Source of the DNA: Climacteris rufus
Lineage: Eukaryota; Chordata; Aves; Passeriformes; Climacteridae
NCBI GenBank assembly: GCA_013398175.1
Contig: VZRZ01000460.1
Location: forward strand, 599,831 to 663,830
Length of the DNA stretch: 64,000 nt
Direction of reading: 5' to 3'
The notes under the pieces are model-generated. The model saw only the letters and a list, made by a program, of their open reading frames with translations, made no database searches and had not been told where the DNA came from. The translations under genes were made by a program, and so were the position numbers. Position 1 is the first letter of the stretch; every line of letters begins with the position of its first letter. Positions 1-11,749 of this stretch are shown here, in pieces.

Positions 1-110
1 GGTTTCAAGGGACGTCTGGAGATCAAGTCCAACCTCCCCACTAAGATAGGGTCACCCAGAGCAGGTTATACATGAGTGTGTCCAGTCTGTGATTTTCCAG
101 GCCTTCATCT
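1..110 (-). repeat. CR1 retrotransposon fragment, cut by window edge
   Basis: The first ~105 bases read as the reverse complement of a CR1 3' region. The cues are a run about 'ctggagatcaagtccaacc', then 'gggtcacccagagcaggtt', then a 'gtccag' step, in the order usual for minus-strand CR1. The copy is diverged and continues off the left edge, so its true length is unknown. It has no coding capacity. The call rests on word-level similarity to the CR1 family, not on an alignment. Confidence 0.6.
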
Positions 111-120
111 TCTACTACTA

Positions 121-165
121 TATTTTTCTTTTCTCTATTTTTCTTTTCTCTATTTTTCTTTTCTC
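121..165. repeat. Tandem repeat, three perfect 15-bp pyrimidine-rich units
   Basis: The unit TATTTTTCTTTTCTC occurs three times head to tail without a mismatch. It directly follows the CR1 scrap. The opposite-strand frame through it encodes a Lys/Glu/Arg repeat, which is a shadow of the tandem array. Confidence 0.9.
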
Positions 166-167
166 TT

Positions 168-1025
168 GCTTGTTTTAAAACATCTTCCCATGCTTGCAAC
201 ACATTCCATTTTAAGCCAAAAATGCATTTTGTGGCTTTCATATTGGATTTTCTATTAACCTTTCATATTCTGATTTCCCTCAGTGTTGTTTTCTGCTTAC
301 CCGAAGAAGAAATCCGATAGGTTTCAACAGGAAAAGTGAATATTCCCATAAGGTTTCAGGCAATAAACTCACCTCTAATGATAACTATTTAGGCTCAGGT
401 AACTAATCTATAATACCTAAAGTACACTGTACCATTTTTTAATTTTATTTTCTTATACTGTTTATAACCCTCAGTGTGGAAATTGCCTAAACTGCTGGAG
501 TGGAAGTTTCAGCAATTATTCTGTGGAATTTAGTCTCCTTCCAGCTCATGAATACTGAAAAGGGCCATCACAAGCCCCTACTTTTCAGACAATTTGGTCA
601 TTACAAGTTGAAGTATCCACTGTTTTATTATGAAAGACCAGTGTAACTTCTAAAAGTATTTATATAATTTTTATGATTTATAAGATTATCTATCAGTCAG
701 TTTATGTGAAAACCAGAATAATACTTAGTCTGGAAAACTACACATATAGCTTCCTAAGTGTCAGCCATGTGGTTTATGATGACTAATTTGTAGGAAATAG
801 CCTTGGATGTCCAGTGTGACTTGTTGCTGAGTGTGTTAAGGAGAATGATAACTGAAAATTTGTACTAAATGTGAGCCTGAAAGAATAATTGTGGATTAAA
901 AATATCTTATTCCAGTAAATCAAGTTCGATTAGAACATTATATTAGTTTAGGTATACAGTGGGTTTTCTTTTGACTTGATTTTAATATTTGTTTTGGTGT
1001 CATAGCTCCCGAGCCTCTACATCAA
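168..1025. other. Single-copy AT-rich DNA, nothing recognised
   Basis: AT-rich sequence with scattered stops in all frames. No repeat family, RNA gene or exon-like segment is recognisable. Confidence 0.5.
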
Positions 1026-1031
1026 GAGCAC

Positions 1032-1899
1032 TGTTACATATGGGCACAACAAATCATCTTAAAAGGTCCATGTGTTTTAGGTCTGTGCTCGTTTACATGA
1101 GGTATTTTTTCCTTTGTTTCTAGTTGGGAAGGGGAAGGGCGGAGCCCCAGGAGTAATTCTTTACAAAAAGAGCCAATCCTGTAGAGCTCCAAAGATTGAC
1201 ATATCCCAAACCCAATAGATGGCTCAAGTTTTGTTTTTTTGCGATGACACATCTGGGAGAAGGCATTAAAATTGGCTGTTTCCCATCTGCCTATAGGAGA
1301 AACGGTGGGGCGGACTGGGCCGGGATAGAGAGAGCAAGAAATGTACTGGGCAAACGGAAGACTTAAACAGAGAAACAAACCCCTTGATGCTAAAGGCAGA
1401 AGAAGAGAAAGAAAAAAGAGCCTTTGCTTCTGACATTAGAGCAACTCATCCTTAAAATTATACCCCATGAACTCCTGGTCCACAAAGGGTCAGTTCTTGG
1501 GACAACTGCATTCCTTTGTGGGAGGGTTTTTACATGGTAGCAGATTGGGCGGGATGCTACCTCGTGCACACAGTAAAGAAAGTTACATTCCCTGCAAGAA
1601 AAGGCATTCCATAGTATAACAAAGAGAATCTCCTCCCTGTGAGTATCCCTGTGTGTTTGGTAAAGAAATGGGAACTGTGGATGGGAAGGGAGAAAATGAA
1701 GGTACTTTATGCTTATTTTGTCACTTAAATATTTTTGCTAATTCTGTTAATAAAACTAGTTTATAGCTTTAAGCTAAGCCTGGTGTTTGCCTCAAAATAC
1801 TTTTCTCTCAAATCCTTATTCTCAATCATAAACCTTCAGATAATTTTTTTTGTGAATTATTTTCAACCCACAACAAGGTCCAACTATTTTATTTCTACA
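1032..1899 (+). mobile_element. Solo LTR of an endogenous retrovirus, 868 bp, duplication GAGCAC
   Basis: The element starts TGTTAC and ends TCTACA, the expected TG...CA. It is flanked on both sides by the same six bases, GAGCAC (1026-1031 and 1900-1905). A poly(A) signal AATAAA lies at 1749-1754, which gives plus-strand orientation. The U3-like part carries several GC-box-like words (gggcgga, ggggcgga, gggcggg) between about 1138 and 1552. A 6-bp duplication is usual for class II (ERVK/beta- or alpha-like) elements. No gag, pol or env sequence adjoins, so it is a solo LTR left by recombination between two LTRs. The open frame at 1034-1378 on the minus strand is incidental. The exact family name cannot be given without a repeat library. 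Confidence 0.85.
1749..1754 (+). terminator. LTR polyadenylation signal AATAAA
   Basis: This AATAAA sits 145 bp before the LTR end, within the presumed R region, and supports plus-strand orientation of the 1032-1899 LTR. Confidence 0.6.
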
Positions 1900-1905
1900 G
1901 AGCAC

Positions 1906-4900
1906 TTCAGCAGGACTTAAACAGTACTATCCCTACATCTAAATATAAGAAAGAAATGAGGAAGCTATGATTTTAAAAATGATTTTGTATTCTCAGTTGT
2001 TGATTTATGGTTTATTTTCTTTCTAATTCTCTGTCTACTACAAAGAATTGCATGTAGCTATAGGATACCATATCCATCAGGAAATAAATAAAGGCTTTGA
2101 AGTGGCTTAGTGTACATCTGGGAGTAGTATAAGGCATGTAGGATATCAACAGCTACTGCACTTGGCACATGGCACCATGATTATCCACTTAAATAAGGCA
2201 GCAGGCTCAACCTGATAAAATTCCTCCAGTGTTACCCTTGTATAGTACTGATTTGCCTGAAGTCTTGCTCTAGGGGGCATCTTTTTTGTCTTTTTGGGCT
2301 ATATTATTTTGAGCTTGTCCTTTTGCATTTTTGTCATGCATTTCAGTGAGTGTACTGCTATCTGTATGGGACTTTGTTATGAAAGAACACTCTGCCCTGG
2401 ATGGAATATGCTTGTACATGTAGGAAGGTGAGGAATCCCATTAGTGATGTGTATGTGAAATTCTTACATCAATCCAGCCACCGTTTTGGGTAATACTGGA
2501 TAACAGAAATCCTTTGTTGTTGAAACATCAGGATTTCAGATTTTCTATGTTAAGAAGAATGCAACCTTATGACTGTCTCTTAAGATATCAGAGATATCAG
2601 TCCCATCTTTGATACCCAGGGCAATAATGATTATTTACTTCAACTAAATATGTCCTCATTAGTAATCTTCTCTTTGCCAGTTTCTGAATTTTCTTCAGCA
2701 ACAAACTGAAGCCATGTGCAAGCTTTGTGTAAATGTAGCAACAAGGATTCTCCAGCTGGACCTTCATCAGTCTCATCACACTTAAAGTGACCAAGGCCAT
2801 CGTAGTGTCTAAATTATCCTCAAGCATTTATTTCCACATTGTCTTGGTCTTTACATTCCCAGAGATGTTAAGGTGTAAACAGGCTTCACAGCAGAAGCAC
2901 TGGAGAGAGCTTGAGCTAATTGTTCTACAGAAAAGATTTTGGGATTTCAGTGGATCATGAGCTGTGGTCTTCTAACATTGCTAACAGCTAGACAATTCCA
3001 TATTGAGGAATCTTAACAGCTTTTTAAAGGTAAACTTAGTAATTTTTATGTGTAAAACCCATAAGTCTTGCAGTGCAATACTTCTACACAGACTTCAGTT
3101 TATTCGGAAAAGTTACTTAGCTAAAATAATGCCGTTCTATTCAGTTAGCAAAAAATACAAATTAGTAATTGTAAACCTGTTTGTTTGTTTCTTTTTCTTT
3201 TTTTTTTGTTTTGAGAGAGAGAGATAATTCCAGCTATGTGTAATCAGGCAACTCAGTAAAGTTATTTTATTTTTATGCAGGAAAAAATAGAGACAGAATC
3301 CAGAATCACTAGTATAAAAAAGAATAAACTTAATTTATATAGTAAATATTGCCTCTTCTGAAAACCTACCTTGCAGTAAACACTATCTACTTTTAGACAT
3401 CAAAGTCATTGTTAGGAAACAAACCATTAGAAAGTTGTGTAAAAAAAAGTGATGGGTCTGGCCATAACAGTTTTGAGGTGAGCAATTGCAGTGATTTTGC
3501 TGCAATGTGTACCTATCAAAGAGGAAAGCCTCATTTTTTCAAGCACTACCTCAATAATATGATGTATTAAGGCTCACTTTATCTTCTCTTATTCACTAGA
3601 CATTTTAGATGGGTCATTTCATGATAAACTGGTCATAAAAGAAAGGAACATATGCAAGAAATGAGTGTCCTTTCTTTTTCTTGCTACCTCTTCATGGTAT
3701 TACATATCTTATAGATTATTCTATTGCTGTACACAATGTGAACTTGAGAAAGGATGCCATCAATCCATATAAAAAAGTTTTTATCCTGATTCCCTGTAAA
3801 TGTCAATTGCTGATCTTCCCCAATCCACAAGTGAGGAGTTACCTTGGCCATCACCTGGATACCATATGCACCATAAAATCCCCAAAGTTTAGCCAATCTA
3901 TGGGAAATTAGATTTAATATCTATTTTAAGGTATATACTTATGTATTTAGCTGATATCAAATGTTTGATTTTGTTTTTTGTTTTTCTTGCAAGCAGTGCC
4001 TGCATGTAGGAAAACTGTATTTACTGTAATTTGTAAAAAACAAAATAATTAGCTAACATGGAACAAATGCATTATTATTCTAGTAGGCCTAACAGTTATT
4101 AATATAGTAGGATGAAAATTTATTTACTTAACTTGTTTTAAAAGCCAGGGTATCTAAAAAGATGTGGTTCAACTTTTTGTGTTGTTAATCAGGTTTGGGT
4201 TGGCCTAAGCTGAGATTCCTCCCTGGAATTTTGTATTTTTGAGTACCACAACTGATCATTCTTTAACTCTGTGCTTACGTGCTTATGTATTGAAATTTCA
4301 CTAGGAGTCACAGTCTATTAAGGTATAGCATTGGGGTTACTGTATAGTAGGTAAGAACAAAGTCAGTCTCAAATGGAGAAACATGCCAGCTCCAGAAAGG
4401 TGATTTTGGAATATTTTCATTACAACACAGTCAAAGGTAGCCTTAGACAGTATTGTATCCTGCTGCTTTTATCAGCTCCAAAAATAATACATCTCTACTA
4501 GTTTATTTGCCTTTCTGTCTGTCATGTCTCTCCCCCAGCTAAATAAACTGGGGCATGCTCTGTTTTTGGCCCCAATTACAAGTGCATGGCAGTGCTTCCA
4601 CCAGAATGGGTACCTCCTTCAATTTCCCCTGAGGACAGGCTGGTCTCGCCTGCACTTGTAGAAACAAGAAATCCCTGCCTCATTCTTCCACACCTGAAAG
4701 TTATTTGGGAAGTAAATGTTTGTGAGGCTACAGGGAGGTGCCAACCATAAAATAGTATGGATAAGCCTGCTTCTCTAGAAACAGCCTGAGCACCCAGATC
4801 ATTGGCTAGATCATTGGCTCTTCTGCTTACTCTGCTACAGTCCTGTCTCTCCAGTGGTATGAAAATTTGAGATTCAAACACATTTTCTATAAAAGAAACC

Positions 4901-4972
4901 ATGGACCTGATTTCCAAGTTTTGAGTGGTGTTTTACATCCACTTTGCAATGTGGCGCATACAGGAACCAGTT
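1906..4972. other. Single-copy AT-rich DNA, no gene seen
   Basis: About 3 kb without a recognised repeat family. A T-rich then GA-rich low-complexity tract lies near 3181-3227. Short open frames (for example 2597-2827 minus and 3681-3911 plus) have no recognisable domain and are at chance length. Part of 4570-4970 is slightly GC-richer, but I do not recognise it. Confidence 0.5.
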
Positions 4973-5188
4973 GATATGTGTGGAGAGCTGTGAGCCCTTG
5001 GCACAGGAGGTCTCTGTACTCCCTTGGAGAAGAGAGGCCTGGGGGCCAAAAGAATCTCCCCAGACATAAGTGACCTTCCTCAGACTCAGGGTGAGTCCAG
5101 GGTGAGCTCTGAACATGCCTTGTTTCTTTATGTTAATAGCCTCTACCCTGTTGGCTAATTGATTTCTACCCCACCCTCTACCTTCCCC

Positions 5189-5196
5189 ATAAAAAG
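5189..5196 (+). promoter_or_regulatory. TATA box of the 4979-5499 LTR
   Basis: ATAAAAAG preceded by CCCC, placed upstream of an AATAAA as in compact retroviral LTRs. Activity is inferred from position only. Confidence 0.55.
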
Positions 5197-5261
5197 CCTC
5201 TGTTTCCACTGTTGAGGAGTGAGTGCTTGTTCCTAGCTGCCCCTTTGTAGGATGGCTGAAC

Positions 5262-5267
5262 AATAAA
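5262..5267 (+). terminator. Polyadenylation signal of the 4979-5499 LTR
   Basis: AATAAAAG, about 66 bp after the TATA-like box and 232 bp before the LTR end. Confidence 0.55.
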
Positions 5268-5505
5268 AGCTACCAGTGGAACTCTCCTATGAGGCTCCTA
5301 TCTCTCTGTTCCTGAGTTTGCCTTGGATGATTTCACAAGAGCTGGAATCACTTGTAGCTGAGAAATTGCTGCACGTCCTGAAATCACCGTTGTCTAGGAG
5401 GTTTCCCAGTGCCCCTGGAAAAGCTGTTCCTCTGCGGGGCCCGTTCTCTAGGAGGGTCGTGGCACACCCACACTAATTAGCATCAGACCCCCAGCGACAG
5501 ATATG

Positions 5506-8500
5506 TACTACATTTATAACATTAAATTGTATTTGGTTTACATTTCTTCCTTCCATTGCTATCTTGTTACACATATTGATTACTTTGTGGGCCGTGAAAA
5601 TTGAGTGTAATGTGTTAGTCAGAGACAAAAGGTGAACCAAAATTCTTTCAGACAAGTTAATAGTACTAGAAAGTGTGCATAGAAATGTTTTTAATTAATT
5701 GTTCATTTTAAAAGAGATACAAAGTAACATTGCAAATGCTATGGAAGTATTTCAAGTACATTAGGCTATAATGACAACTCCTTTTAATACTAGACCTATT
5801 GAAATTAATCTGTCAGCTAAAACTTAGTAATTTTAATAGAGGCATGACAAAGTCGTTATCACCAGAAGGATATAATAAAATATGCATTCACTGTAGTCTA
5901 TACTGAGTCTTTATGCAAGAAAAAATCTGAAATGACTATAGAAAGTTTTGACTAAGAACTGCCAGATTTGATCTACAGGAAGCAATAACTTTCAGTGAGT
6001 AACACAAACTTCAGCTTGTGACTTGAAAATATATTTACATATGTTTTGATTACTTTATAGGTATGTGTGGGTGTACAGCAGTGGATCTTGGAAACAGCAG
6101 GCAAATAGAGACAGATTAGAAGCAGGGACATTTTTTGTGAAGTAACAGGCTGTATTCTCATTTTCTTTCATTAATAGGTATCTTCACCCTTTACTGATAT
6201 TTCACTGACAGCCAAGTAGCCTCAATTCAGAGTACACACATTTTGCAAAGGAAATTCAAGAGACAGATATACGAAAACTCATTCTTCCTCTTTCTTACTC
6301 ATGGGAGTTTTTAATCCAGTTTAGAAGGACAACAGTCTAATTTCCTAGCACAGGTCACTCTTCTACTTATTTTCTTACAAATAAAGAATTAGATTTTTAT
6401 TTTTTTTAGAAAAATGCATGCACACACACAAGTCTGAAGAAGACAGGACGAGATATAGCTACATAAAAATAAACAAAAATGCCACAGATGAAGGATCCTC
6501 ATCAGAAATAAGAAATGTTTGTTATGTATAAAAAAAATATTAAGATTGGAACTGCAAATTAGTAATTCTATTTAAGACAGGAAGGTTTTGTGGGTCTTTT
6601 TGCGTGAAGGAACAAAATGTAACATACCTTACAGAGGGAAAGAAAATGGACTAACAAAGTCCACTGATATCAATATGGAGTTTGTGAAAAAGTGCAGAAA
6701 CGTATAGGAAAATGTTGGGTCAGATTTTGGTCCTCCTGCTGTGATTCATGATCCTACAAGGAATCTGCACAAATTTTACGTATAGTACAGAGTAATTATA
6801 CAGTCAAACAACTATCATGTAGTTGCATTGCAAGTATTTAAAATTGATGTTTACATTTGTATTGACCTGTTGGTGTTTCAGTTTGTGCTTTAATATATGT
6901 GAAGTAAGAGCTTTAAAATCATTCCATAATGGGAACTTTTTCTCTGCAACAAGACAATTTGTGGGTCTACCATATCAGTACTTTCCCTAAAAATTGATTT
7001 TCTTTTTTTTAGTCATTAGTTTGTATTATGAGCATAATCTGAATTGGAAAAAGAGACCTAAGGAAAAAAAACACAAACTTTTTTTCAAAAAAAAAAACTA
7101 CCAGGAGGACTGGTAGTCAGCTGGCTAACTCCTATATATCTTCACAGGCTCATTTATGTCTTTTGAATATTTTTCCATTAATTTGTACTTTGTGAAAGTC
7201 TAGAGCTAAAAATATGTGAAGTGTATAATATGATGAACCAGTTGTCTGTAGAATGAATGGCCATGGACAAGAGGCTGCAGTTGCTAATTTATTTCATTAG
7301 TAAAAACTAAGACATAGCACCATCTAATCAGTTAAAAAATTCTCAGTAATAAAGAGCCATGTGTTATACCAAACATCTGATCTCGATTACTTGTGTGGAT
7401 ATTCATCATTAGGAATAAATGTTTTAAGGCTGAAAACTGAATGGCTATTTTATGAAGAAACAAAACATTATCAAGGATTAATAATGATGATAGGGATGTA
7501 AGAGAAATAGTAAAAACATTTCATTGATACATGGAATGAAGTCTTTTAATGCTAGCATGGTTCAAGTAACTTGACAAACTACTGTAAATTATTTTTCTCC
7601 TTGTACCAACAGCTATTTTTGGGATCAACAGTGTGAACCGTGCTCTTTGTGCAGTTATTCTTCAATGTACTGAATCTTGAATGCAATGCATCTAGGAATA
7701 GAATTTCAACACAAAAATCCTTCTTGACGATAGCCAGAAAGTCCTTTCTCTACATATTCCACTCTTGTGAACACACAAAGAAAATGCATATTTTTTACTT
7801 GCAAATTGCTTCAGCTATGTACCCAAGTTTTATATATATGAGCATCTTCTGTCATGTTTTGCTGCTCATTCTGTTGTTATACTCTTAACAAAGGAAGAGA
7901 TTGCAAATTGCAGTCCTCTAGGTGATCTGAAAGAAATCAACTCTGAATGCAACTTAAAATACAAGTTAAAGAAACCACACCTAAAATTTGTAATAAAAGC
8001 TTCAAATACAGTTCAGAGAAAGAGTATATTCAATAAAATTCACAGACTAAATGAATTATGCAGTGCACACCTGCCTCTCAGGATTAATTCTCATGTTATA
8101 GTGAGCTTGGAAAATTGTTATTTCTTGACCTAAAAGGAGGTTAAAACACTTTCACTGGAAATCAATTCACTTTAAAATATTTAGCACTCTTCGTATTTTG
8201 TAGAAGTATATATAACAGGGTGAGTTTCAATTGGTATTTTATATAGTAGTTGTGGGAAACCTATCATACGCAAAAAGAAATGTCAATGTGTTTAAAAAGA
8301 CAGACCATTTCATTATTTTCTTCTAAAATGCTAGCTGAAAGAGGAGCTGAGAAGTAAGATGTGCTTTATGTCTTGTGCTGGTATAAGTGACTACTTCACT
8401 TACTGAATGAAAGTGATTGTTAAAAAAAGTCTTTGTTATTAACCTTGTTCTTTACATAAACATGATCTTCAACATCATCAAATACTGCTGTGTGCTGCAA

Positions 8501-10673
8501 AATGTCTTTATTCTTTTTGCTATAGTTTCAGATGAAACTTTGTTTGTGCGTCACTGGTAAGTGCCAGACTCAGAATAAAACCTGGGAAAAACTGATAAAA
8601 AATGTTGACTTGTCCTGTGCCCAAGGCAGGGACACTAAACTTACAAAATTTTTGATGAATATTTGCCTAACCTTAACCTCTGCTGACAGAAATGACCATT
8701 TGTGTAGTGGCATTATTCAAAGGTGTGCAGAGAAAATTAACTGTCACAAGTAGATGCAGAAGTGGACTGTATAAATCCCCCTTCTTACAAAGGGTGAAAC
8801 TCAAGCTCAATTACACTCCTACAACTGTACACTTGATAAAAAGAGGTAACCATTTCTATTTTATGGGGAGAGTAAATGTAATGGAAAAAGGGCCCTGACA
8901 AACAAATTTTGTTCATGTCACAAACAGTCCTAATGCCTGTCTATTCCCATGGCTATGTTTACATGAATGAACATTGTGGTGCAATAGAAAAGGAACAAAA
9001 TTGGACTACTTTTCTCAGAGAAGCTATGGAGTCTCTGTGGTGATTTTCAAGCCCTGACTTAGATAGGGCAAAGCTCTGAAAAGTCTGGTCTTAATTCATT
9101 GCTGAAGTGGTCTAGACAGGAGGCTGAGTTTAAAGGCCTCCCTTCCCATTTGACTGACTACCTGATCAGGAGACTGGAGAACCTTGTACTAAGACCCTGT
9201 CATCTATGCTAAGTACTGGTTGAAAATTTTACTTCAGATCATATTTAGTCCTGTTGGCTGGACCAAATTTTGTTATCAGACATACGTTTGATGCTGTGAT
9301 ATGCTCAGTTACAACCCTAGATCCCTATAGAGGGCTGAGTGTGTTCAGTGAGTGCCCAGATTACAGGATCGGTGTTAGTGTCCTCCAAAAGGAAGCATTT
9401 TCACATTCATTAAAGATGAAACAATACAGAATGCACTAGATGCATAAAGACATTTACTTCAGAATAATATGTCTCCTCTGAAACATAGTACTAAAGCCAT
9501 ATATATGAAAATAAATTTGAAAATTTGGCGCTTGGTACTCCACTGTTCTTGGGCTGTCTTCCTCACTGTAATCAGGAGTGGTTTTATGGAAGTCTTCCTC
9601 TCAGCCTAGGGAGAGTGTAATAGCAGGTAGACTTGTTGAAAGGACAAGTGTTTTACTAAACTCCGGATTTGATGCAGTAATGAGATTTGACTGGAAAATT
9701 ACGTATTGGCTATAATTCAGTTTTAGCTGTGAATTTACTGAGGTGTTTTTGTTATTATTTGTTATCAGGAAGAGATGGAAGCAACTCAAAATTATGTCAT
9801 GGAACTCTGTTTTATCACAGCATTTACCAGTTCTTCCATTTGGACCTGTAATTTTCTTGTTGTTCTTCCTCAGCCCCTGAGCACTGACTGACAGGAAAAT
9901 TTTTGTTACTCTAGTATCATTTAGATAATTTTCTGAACACTTAGAATTGAAGCAATAATCATCCATCCCTCTCATGTACTTCTGAAATATCTGAGGCATA
10001 ATCAAGTATAAAAAAGTCTTGCCTACCCTAGGAAAAAAGTCAGGAAGTTCTTTCCTAAAAACAGCTATGTTGCTTTGAAATCTAGAAGAAGAAAGGCAAA
10101 TACCATTGTTTGAACTGCCCCTTGGTAGAAGAGTGATCATATACAGCAGTAGAGATTCGACAGTATCTTGTAGCAGGGAAGTCTTGCAGCAAGATAATCC
10201 TGCATCTGTTCTTTGGGATTTGACTCAACTATTGTTATCTTTCGCTTGTGTTGCCATTCAAGATTTTCAGTATAAGCCACAGTTTCTAACTTTAGGTGGG
10301 GACATTGCGGTCATCAAACTGGCCTCTTGTCTCACACTAATAAACAAAATTCACCTCATTATTTCTGTGGCAGATCCAGAGACACCAGAAAGATCCATGT
10401 CTGCTCTAAAGCTATTCATTTCCAAGGACATAAAAAAGGAATACAAGGAACAGCTGGAGAGAAGTGGAAAGAGGTCTAAGGTGCCAGAGAAATTACAGCC
10501 ACACCTACTACTTGGTGGTTCTAAATCAAATGTATTACTCCAATGAGAAAGCAAGTTTGGAAATCTACAAAACATAGCCAAGCCTTTGCACACCTGTATT
10601 TTTGCCCTTGAGTCTGAATACTTATAAATACATATCAGTCTATGCAGAGAACCAATAAAAATCAACAGCAATA
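5506..10673. other. Single-copy AT-rich DNA, no gene seen
   Basis: Five kilobases of AT-rich sequence with short A or T runs (for example near 6390, 7060-7100). Two of the longer unexplained frames of the window lie here: 9601-10140 on the minus strand (179 codons) and 10106-10546 on the plus strand (146 codons). Neither translation shows a domain, signal peptide or low-complexity bias that I recognise, and no splice or poly(A) context decides for a gene. Confidence 0.45.
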
Positions 10674-10678
10674 CTTGC

Positions 10679-11749
10679 TGTGGTGGATTTACCCTGGATG
10701 GATATCAGGTGCCCAATAAAGTGTCTCTAACTCTCCTCTCCTCCATTGGACATAGGAGAGAAAATACAATGAAAAGCTTGTGGGTTGAGATAGGGGCAGG
10801 AAGAGATCACTTAGCAATTGCTGACATGGGCAAAACAGACTTAGGGAAATTAGTTTACTGTTAATCAACTCAGAGCAATGACAAATAAACCCAAATCTTA
10901 AAATACCTTCCCCCCACCTCACTCTCCTTCCTGGGCTCGACTTCAACTCCCAAGTTCTCCACCTCCTCTCCACCAATAGCACCTGTGGATGGAGAATGGG
11001 GGTTGTGGTCAGTTAATCATATGTTATTTCAGCTTACTTATCCCACTAGTTCCCTGGTCCAGTATGGCAACCCTTCCATGAGAGACAGTCTTCCATGAAC
11101 TTCTCTAACATCAGTCCTTCCCATGGGCTGAAGTTCTTTATTAACTGCTCCAGCATAGGTCTCCTCATGGGATGCAGTCCTTCAGGAATGGGCTTTTCAA
11201 GCATGGTTCCCCCAAGGGGTCACAAGTCTTGCCAGCAAAACTGCTCTACAGCATAGACTCCTGTCTCCACAGGGTCACAGGTCCTCTCAGGAGCCTGCTC
11301 CAACATGGCCTCTTTTCTCCATGGGATCACAGTGTCCTTCGGACATCCACCAGGATGGCATTGGGTGCTCCACGGGCTGCAGGGACACAGTTGCCTCACC
11401 ATGACCTTCACCACTGGCTGCAGGGGAAATGGCTCCTCTGGCATCTGGAGCACCTCCTTTCCCTACTTCTCCACAGACACGGGGTATCTGCAGGGCTGCT
11501 TGTCTCACATTTTCTCACCCATCTGTCCACCTGCAATCTCACAAGCTTTTTTTTCCCCCTTTTTACATACATTGTCCTACAGGTGCTGCTACAGTCACTG
11601 ATGGGCTTGGACTTGGCCAGCAGTGGGTCCATCTTGGAGCCAGTTGGCATTGGATCTGTTGGACATGGGGAAAGGTTCTGACAGCTACTTTCAGCAGCCA
11701 CCTCTAAAGCACCACCTCTTCTTAAACTTTGCCATGCAAACCCAATGCA
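10679..11749 (-). mobile_element. Old ERV LTR, about 1.07 kb, minus strand
   Basis: The plus strand reads TGTGGTGGATTTACCC at the left and ends AAACCCAATGCA, so the element is TG...CA bounded. Words in between (gagagaaaat at 10756, gggaaattagttta at 10847, a series of 'catgggctg...agtcctt' modules at 11100-11360, 'ggagcacctcctt' at 11447) are those of a bird-type class III LTR family read on the minus strand. The module series consists of imperfect repeats of about 30-45 bp. The position where a minus-strand AATAAA would be expected is mutated. Flanks CTTGC and TTTTC do not match well, so the target duplication is decayed. Several overlapping open frames at 11172-11707 on both strands arise from the GC-rich modules and are not genes. 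Confidence 0.72.

Larger units (their letters stand above)
4979..5499 (+). mobile_element. Solo LTR, 521 bp, duplication GATATG
   Basis: It starts TGTGGAGAGC and ends CAGCGACA, with identical flanks GATATG at 4973-4978 and 5500-5505. A TATA-like ATAAAAAG at 5189-5196 and AATAAA at 5262-5267 are about 70 bp apart, the normal arrangement for promoter and poly(A) signal bounding R in a short R-U5 LTR. Orientation is plus. The 6-bp duplication suggests a class II element. No internal retroviral region follows. Open frames crossing it (4576-5263 minus, 5276-5476 plus) are shadows. Confidence 0.87.

Noticed and set aside
1032..1875. LTR end at CCCACAACA (1875)
   Set aside because: The flank there does not match the left flank. 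Moving to TCTACA at 1899 gives a perfect GAGCAC duplication.
4979..5472. LTR end at CACCCACA (5472)
   Set aside because: No duplication fits. The end at 5499 gives a perfect GATATG match.
11172..11707. Cluster of overlapping frames of 70-169 codons on both strands
   Set aside because: They fall wholly inside the 10679-11749 LTR and reflect its GC-rich repeated modules.
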